A program made the translations under genes and the position numbers. From NCBI GenBank assembly GCA_963693365.1, contig CAVNZM010000011.1, positions 4,526,001-4,590,000 of the forward strand: a stretch of DNA of 64,000 nt, in the 5' to 3' direction. The notes under the pieces are model-generated. The model did not search any database. It was given only the letters and a program-made list of their open reading frames with translations, and was not told where the DNA came from. The stretch comes from Amoebidium appalachense (Eukaryota > Ichthyosporea). Below are positions 63,650 through 64,000 of the stretch, in pieces; the first letter of the stretch is position 1, and each line of letters starts with the position of its first letter.

Positions 63650-64000
63650 CTGCACCGTCCCACCCATGCACTCATTTAGCAAAAAAGAAAAACGGGAGGG
63701 GGAGGAGGGGGGAGGGGGGGAGGAGGGGGGGGGGGCAGGAGGAGGAGGAGGAAAGGAGTACATGTGGCATAAGCAAAGAGAGGCAGGGAGGGGACAGGGG
63801 GGGTAAGGAATGCTGGTGTGTGTGGGTGTGGGTGCATGCGAATGGGTGGTGGCAGCGGCGGTGGTGGTTGGGGGGAAAGGGGAAGGGGGGAAAGGGGAGG
63901 AATAAAGAGGAAATCCAGCTGCCATATCCCGGTCAAAGACTGTGTGTTTGAATGGTGGTGGTGGTGGTTTGGGGGGGGGCTGGTTGGTTCTTAGGGCATA
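63650..64000. other. Right edge, probable intron of the partial gene
   Basis: Mostly GGA/GGGA-rich sequence on plus (C/T-rich on the coding strand, as in other introns here), with (GGT)n words near 63955. I see no exon before the window ends. Confidence 0.5.

Overview
This window is nuclear DNA of a eukaryote, almost certainly a unicellular protist. Five or six spliced genes have GT-AG introns of roughly 0.6 to 1.6 kb, usually with exact phase agreement. A yeast-like branch site (CAYTAAC or TACTAAC) can be seen before several acceptors. The gene set mixes a mitochondrial ClpP, a cytosolic HSP70 ending in EEVD, an oligopeptide (OPT) transporter, a MORN-repeat protein and a phosphonopyruvate decarboxylase. 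OPT transporters and this decarboxylase are not typical of animals, so a free-living or parasitic protist is likely. I cannot name the lineage. More than half of the window is low-complexity DNA: G or C runs of up to about 66 bases, (TG/CA)n, (GA/CT)n, (ACGC)n and T-run/G-run junctions.

Layout. 0-2.5 kb: low complexity. 2.56-3.05 kb: a broken cupin gene on the minus strand, abutting one copy of an 870-bp dispersed repeat (3.06-4.03 kb; second copy at 14.68-15.55 kb). 7.13-8.83 kb: a single-exon plus-strand gene for a Ser-rich protein of unknown family. 8.8-14.7 kb: polypurine/polypyrimidine desert. 20.2-22.6 kb: a three-exon plus-strand MORN gene, fully resolved. 24.4-28.3 kb: a four-exon minus-strand phosphonopyruvate decarboxylase with a mitochondrial-type N-terminus. 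31.9-38.05 kb: mitochondrial ClpP, minus strand, seven coding exons found, first exon missing. 41.0-44.9 kb: a Pro/Thr/Ser-rich unknown protein, minus strand. 46.6-51.9 kb: a five-exon OPT transporter, minus strand. 55.9-57.8 kb: intronless HSP70, minus strand, with TATA and CCAAT boxes. 58.5-59.3 kb: two (ACGC)n arrays. 62.7-64 kb: the last two exons of an unidentified minus-strand gene.

The genes do not form an operon or an evident pathway. ClpP, HSP70 and possibly the decarboxylase touch organelle or protein homeostasis, but that is ordinary eukaryotic gene order. No phosphoenolpyruvate mutase or other phosphonate gene was recognised nearby.

The most interesting features are structural. 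(1) Some introns carry complementary tracts in their two halves: (GT)n at the donor and (CA)n at the acceptor, or G runs opposite C runs, which could fold and bring the splice sites together. (2) Two short elements have terminal inverted repeats and an interior made almost entirely of short palindromic repeats (53.83-54.23 kb, with a 6-bp target duplication; and 39.1-39.45 kb). (3) A 3' splice site has been duplicated inside a ClpP intron, which creates an in-frame alternative acceptor.
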